Assembly (NCBI GenBank): GCA_002803225.1
Contig: NXFV01000560.1
Span: 1 to 23,751 of the forward strand
Direction of reading: 5' to 3'
DNA: 23,751 bases
Source of the DNA: Gamarada debralockiae
Taxonomy: Eukaryota; Ascomycota; Leotiomycetes; Helotiales; Hyphodiscaceae
The notes under the pieces are model-generated. The model did not search any database. It saw only the letters and a list, made by a program, of their open reading frames with translations, and was not told where the DNA came from. Below, piece after piece: positions 20,601 to 23,751 of the stretch (position 1 is its first letter; the number at the start of each line of letters is the position of its first letter). Position numbers and translations under genes: made by a program.

Positions 20601-21620
20601 TAATTACTAGTAACTAAGGTCTTTAATTTATTTTAGACTTTATAAACAAACTATTTAAGCTTACTAGGATAAAGTTAAAGCTCTTAACAGTAGAATATAC
20701 CTAAACTAATAGTCAGACTGAAATCGTTAATTAAATTATTAATACCCGCTTATATCCCTTTATTAACTACTACTAAGACAACTAGGCAGACCTTTTGCTA
20801 GCCTTTAATATAGCTAGGGCTATATACCCCTATAAATCTATTAGCTTATCCCTATTAATAGTCGACTATAGATATAAACCCCATTTAGACTTTAACTAGA
20901 CACTAGTAATAGAAGAGTTTCGAACGCTAAGAGAGAAGCTTAATAAAGAGGAAGTATAATAATAGGTAAAGAGAATCGATAATATAGTTATATATACTAG
21001 GACTTATATAGTAAGAGCTTAAGACTATCAAATGAAGTAAGTAAATAAAAAGTAGCAAATACTAGATTTTAGCCTAGGGGATAAGATTTATATAATTAAA
21101 AAGACCTAGAGGACAGACTACTTATTAAATAAGCTAGACTACTTATTAGCTAGACTATTTAAGATCTTTAAGATAGTAGGATACTTATACTAACTCGAGC
21201 TACTGGCTAGCTATAAGATTTGGCCGATTTTCTATATTAATAAACTTTGCAAAGACCTTAATAACTCTTTACTAGGCTAAGTTAATTAAGAGCTAGATAC
21301 TACTAATATAAATAATAAACTAGAATAGGAGGTCGACCGGATCCTGTTATCTCGTATAAAGTATAGCAAGCTTTATTATAAGGTCAAGTAAATAAGGTAG
21401 GATATAAATAATTAATAGTATCTTATCTTTAACTTTAAGAATATAGTAATAATACTTTGTAAGTTTTATAAGTAATACCTAGACAAAGTAGGCCTACTTA
21501 TTAAATTAGAATCTTAGATTCGATATATAGAAGAAGATAGATTCGATAAAGATTATATAGATAATAATAAGCTATAGTATTAAAGCTCTTATTACTAGAA
21601 AAAGAGGAAAGTATAGCTAT
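17600..21620 (+). pseudogene. pol: pol remnant: PR-RT-RNase H-IN-chromodomain
   Basis: All motifs lie in frame 2, which is -1 relative to gag. Protease: LVDS at 17738-17749, with the expected Gly now Arg. RT: about 18,690-19,260, with SPYLLLVLFIKKKDKSL, FGLYNRPA, and the YxDD box now reading YINN (19124-19135; Asp to Asn by G-to-A). RNase H: about 19,640-19,860, with NKELLIIILGLKE. Integrase: zinc-finger region about 20,270-20,350 with Cys codons now Tyr; core about 20,430-20,960, with SIDFYTLD and TNSQTEIVN retaining the catalytic Glu. Chromodomain: about 21,323-21,492, EVDRILLSRI then YYKVK, NFKN. Dozens of TAA/TAG stops make it non-functional. Both ends are approximate. Pol would have carried out reverse transcription and integration, with the chromodomain directing insertion to chromatin marks. 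Confidence 0.85.
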
Positions 21621-21859
21621 TTTTAGGGTTTTATTAAAACTCTATTATCTTCCTTTTATTACTACTATTTATAACACTTATAATTGTTTTAGACTTAATA
21701 TATTCCCTTTATTACCTTAATACTATACCCTTTGTCTAAAACCCCCTTTTTACTATTTAATTTTACTTTCGCTTTAAAGAATATAATATAAAAGTAAATT
21801 AGCGATAATTATATATATATATTAGCTACCTCTAATAGATAATTACCTTTATTAATAAT

Positions 21860-23136
21860 ATTAACCTAATATCAATAACAACCCTTTAGCTACTAACCCT
21901 TGACTAATTTGCTACTACTATTACCTTGTAATTATTAAAATAGCAGGATCTAACGCTAGTAGTAAACAAATTAATTAAATACTTAAAAGCCTTAACTATA
22001 ATATTAGTATCTTTAATCTAGTCTATACAATAATCTACAATCCTAACGGTGAAACAAGCTTTATTAATAGTAATAGTAATATAGTTATATAAGAATAAGT
22101 TAATACTTAAAACACTATGTATACTACCTTAAACTAAATCCCAGAAATAACAGCTAAAGAGATTATAGCTAGCTATACTAATAACAAACAAGCTAATATA
22201 GATAAACTTATATCTCCTTATTAATATACTAATGACGAACAAGTTAATATATATAAACTTAAATCCCTTTACCTATACCTTAACAACAAATAAGCCGATA
22301 TAGATAGACTTAGATCGCCCTATTAGTATACTAACGACAATCAAGTTAATATAGATAGACTTAGATCCTCTTATTAGTATCTTAATAATAATAATATACT
22401 TATTATTAAAACCCTATATAATAGCGAAAACAATAAAGACAATAAAGATAACAAAGACAAAGAGGACAACAAAGATAAAGAGAACAATAAAGGAGAAGAG
22501 AAAGCTCGACCCTATAGTAAAAAGTATAAGAAGTCAACTATTATTACCCCTATTCTTATAAAGTACTTAAAAACCAGCGATAAGACTACTATTATATCAA
22601 CTATACACGCTACTCGTTCTAAGTACTAGTCTAAGATTAATAGCTAAAAGACAATCCTCAATACTAAGAAGTATAGTAAATACCTAAATAATATTAATAT
22701 ACTTATTATAGATACTAAAACAGTCGCTAGAAAGAATATAAAGAGTAAGTACTTAGCTACTATAAAGAAGTTAAAGGTCTTAGGTTATAACAATAAAGTT
22801 ACTAAGCTAGCTAAAGTACAACTCTCGATCTAAGAACTTTAAAATCAACTTAATAAATCTAAGTCTAATATTAAAAAAGCTTATACTTAAATCAAACAAT
22901 TAAAGTAAAGCTCTACTAAGATATTAGTAACTACCTCGAAGAAGTCTATAGCTAAGTCTATACTTGCTATAGCAATTTAATTACTTTCTCGATCTCAACT
23001 CGACTCCCGCCTAAGCGCATTAGTCCTAATATTAGTTATACTAACTACATCGCTTATAAACACTATAATCGACACTGGAATTAATATGATTAAGTTAATA
23101 GATTAGGAGGACTAGGCAACTCAGGCGGCAAATTAA
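21860..23136 (+). pseudogene. Third long reading frame downstream of pol, unknown function
   Basis: Frame 1 can be read from about 21,860 to a TAA at 23134-23136, roughly 425 codons. From 22174 on I checked it codon by codon: the interrupting stops are all TAA or TAG, as expected from CAA, CAG or TGG ancestors, and no shift is needed. Contents: an N-terminal part of unclear type; four 17-codon tandem repeats (22174-22377); an Asn/Lys/Asp/Glu-rich low-complexity stretch (about 22,420-22,500); a basic region; a coiled-coil-like segment (about 22,830-22,930); and a C-terminal hydrophobic segment (about 22,990-23,075). That hydrophobicity may be caused by RIP turning Ala, Thr and Pro codons into Thr, Ile and Leu. 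Most fungal chromoviruses have only gag and pol, so this is unusual. It resembles no env or integrase I know. Confidence 0.6.
22174..22377 (+). repeat. Four tandem 51-bp (17-codon) repeats
   Basis: Units 22174-22224, 22225-22275, 22276-22326 and 22327-22377 are each exactly 51 bp, with no indels between them. Each reads about YTNxxQxNIDxLxSPY plus one codon in the third-ORF frame, with stop codons at places where another copy has Gln or where a Gln/Trp codon is likely. Differences among units are partly transitions. A fifth partial unit starts at 22378 (TATCTTAATAAT). Preserved unit length in multiples of three supports a translated ancestor. Confidence 0.85.
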
Positions 23137-23278
23137 GTAGCTCTAGTAAAGAACAGACCCTATATAATATATAAATAAAGGATAAAGGGGCAATTTTAAG
23201 GACTTAGGGGGCGGAACTTATAGAGGAGAATTAGTAATTATAGGCATTTGGCCTAAATAAGAGTATTTAGATTTCTTT

Positions 23279-23291
23279 TAAAGGGGGGTAA
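23279..23291 (+). other. Polypurine tract
   Basis: AAAGGGGGG followed by TAA lies immediately before the right LTR. This is the usual place and composition of the plus-strand primer in LTR retrotransposons. Confidence 0.75.
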
Positions 23292-23498
23292 TATAATGGC
23301 TAGTACTATTATATAATGTATTTGTGGCTGGAACTAGTAGACGGCTGTGCAGGGGTCGACCCTAGTATTATAAAAGTCAAGGCTTACTCTCTTCTTTTCC
23401 TTTCCTTTTCTTCCCTTCTTTCTTTAGCTTAGTATTTTTAATAAACTATGATCTTTGAACTCCGTGCTTTAGACCTTTGTATCGATCCTGCCGTCACA
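23292..23498 (+). repeat. Right LTR (207 bp)
   Basis: It is the same length as the left LTR. Its 5' end reads TATAATGG where the left copy has TGTGATGG, while its 3' end keeps the canonical CCGTCACA. Each LTR thus preserves the end that the other has lost to transitions. TATAAAAG and AATAAA are retained. Confidence 0.93.
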
Positions 23499-23503
23499 AT
23501 TTT
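23499..23503 (+). repeat. Right target-site duplication (ATTTT)
   Basis: It is identical to 15296-15300. Removing the element and one copy restores a continuous AT-rich pre-insertion site. Confidence 0.88.
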
Positions 23504-23751
23504 CAGAATTTCAGGCCTTGATTATAAGGCATTCGCCATCACCTGAAAATTTAGTGATTGCTGCCTGAAAGTTATCGCTAGAAAATTAGTAAGTATGCCC
23601 TATATTTATAGTGGTTGATTGCTAATTGTCAGGCTATAGCACCTATGATTTAATTCTCTGATTAACATCACAATTTTAACTCTTATTAAAATACTTTTTA
23701 TAGAATATTCTGTAATTAGATTTACAAAAAAAAAAAAAAAAAAAAAAAAAA
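23504..23751. other. Right flank, AT-rich, ending in an A run
   Basis: No gene is seen. The word TTTCAGG and its complement CCTGAAA recur in both orientations between 23,500 and 23,575, possibly part of an older small repeat into which the LTR element inserted. The window ends in 26 consecutive A (23726-23751), which may be a genuine poly-A tract such as a LINE tail, or a contig-end artefact. Confidence 0.5.

Larger units (their letters stand above)
15301..23498 (+). mobile_element. Complete, RIP-degraded Ty3/gypsy chromovirus-type LTR retrotransposon
   Basis: The 8,198-bp element is bounded by 207-bp LTRs and identical 5-bp target duplications. Inside, in order: a leader with degenerate repeats (15508-about 16142), gag, pol with the order protease-RT-RNase H-integrase-chromodomain, a third long reading frame, and a polypurine tract. 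Protease before RT and integrase after RNase H is the Ty3/gypsy order, and the chromodomain places it among chromoviruses. CpA and TpG are scarce and TpA is very common. In-frame stops sit where Gln, Trp or Arg codons are expected, as RIP would produce. Gag motifs lie in frame 0 (codon starts divisible by 3), pol motifs in frame 2 throughout and the third ORF in frame 1. Motif frames stay constant over kilobases, so decay is by point mutation with little or no indel. The copy cannot encode functional proteins. Confidence 0.93.

Noticed and set aside
22990..23075. Hydrophobic segment in the third retroelement ORF, considered as an envelope-like transmembrane region
   Set aside because: RIP converts Ala/Thr/Pro codons toward Thr/Ile/Leu, so hydrophobicity here can be mutational. 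There is no signal peptide or cysteine pattern of an envelope protein.
1..23751. tRNA, rRNA and CRISPR-like arrays
   Set aside because: I looked for T-loop motifs, conserved rRNA words and regularly spaced direct repeats with unique spacers; none was convincing. The only regular tandem array is the 51-bp coding repeat in the retroelement.

Overview
The window looks like nuclear DNA of a filamentous ascomycete. Evidence: many short GT-AG introns (about 45-74 nt), a CBM1-carrying secreted mannanase, a fungal 2EXR/F-box-like pseudogene, and a Ty3/gypsy retrotransposon degraded only by C-to-T and G-to-A transitions, the signature of repeat-induced point mutation (RIP). A plant-associated or saprotrophic Pezizomycotina species is likely. 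I cannot name the species from sequence alone.

Left half (1-8.5 kb). After about 1.2 kb without a convincing gene, which holds a nested inverted repeat (554-915), a four-exon gene (1192-2422, +) encodes a secreted-type, cysteine-rich ectodomain with one membrane span and a disordered tail. A doubtful ORF (2505-3044, -) and an AT-rich gap follow. A 2EXR-family pseudogene (3733-4556, -) carries an in-frame stop and a one-base-class frameshift. A six-exon gene (5667-7284, +) encodes a 452-residue CBM1-linker-GH5 endo-beta-mannanase with both catalytic glutamates present. A single-exon gene (7811-8410, -) encodes a 199-residue secreted six-cysteine protein of unknown function.

Middle (8.4-15.3 kb). 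The gap at 8411-9759 holds a G-quadruplex-capable GC tract and a GC hairpin. An eight-exon gene (9760-12855, +) encodes an 874-residue cytosolic GH31 alpha-glycosidase, visibly more GC-rich than its neighbours. After it come AT-rich noncoding DNA and a decayed unrecognised reading frame (13862-14572, -).

Right third (15,296-23,503). One complete LTR retrotransposon insertion of 8,198 bp sits between perfect 5-bp target duplications (ATTTT) with two 207-bp LTRs. The LTRs differ at 23 positions, all transitions, with no indels. Despite heavy RIP, gag (with a recognisable zinc knuckle), pol (protease, RT, RNase H, integrase, chromodomain) and a third long reading frame downstream of pol can be followed, each in its own frame. 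The third frame holds four exact-length 17-codon tandem repeats and a lysine/acid-rich coiled-coil-like region. It is the least expected part of the window. The right end of the window is a 26-nt A run.

The two CAZymes (secreted mannanase, cytosolic GH31) and the two secreted or surface proteins fit a plant-polysaccharide-degrading lifestyle, but nothing here shows co-regulation. Exon boundaries were inferred by eye from splice consensus, frame and family resemblance.
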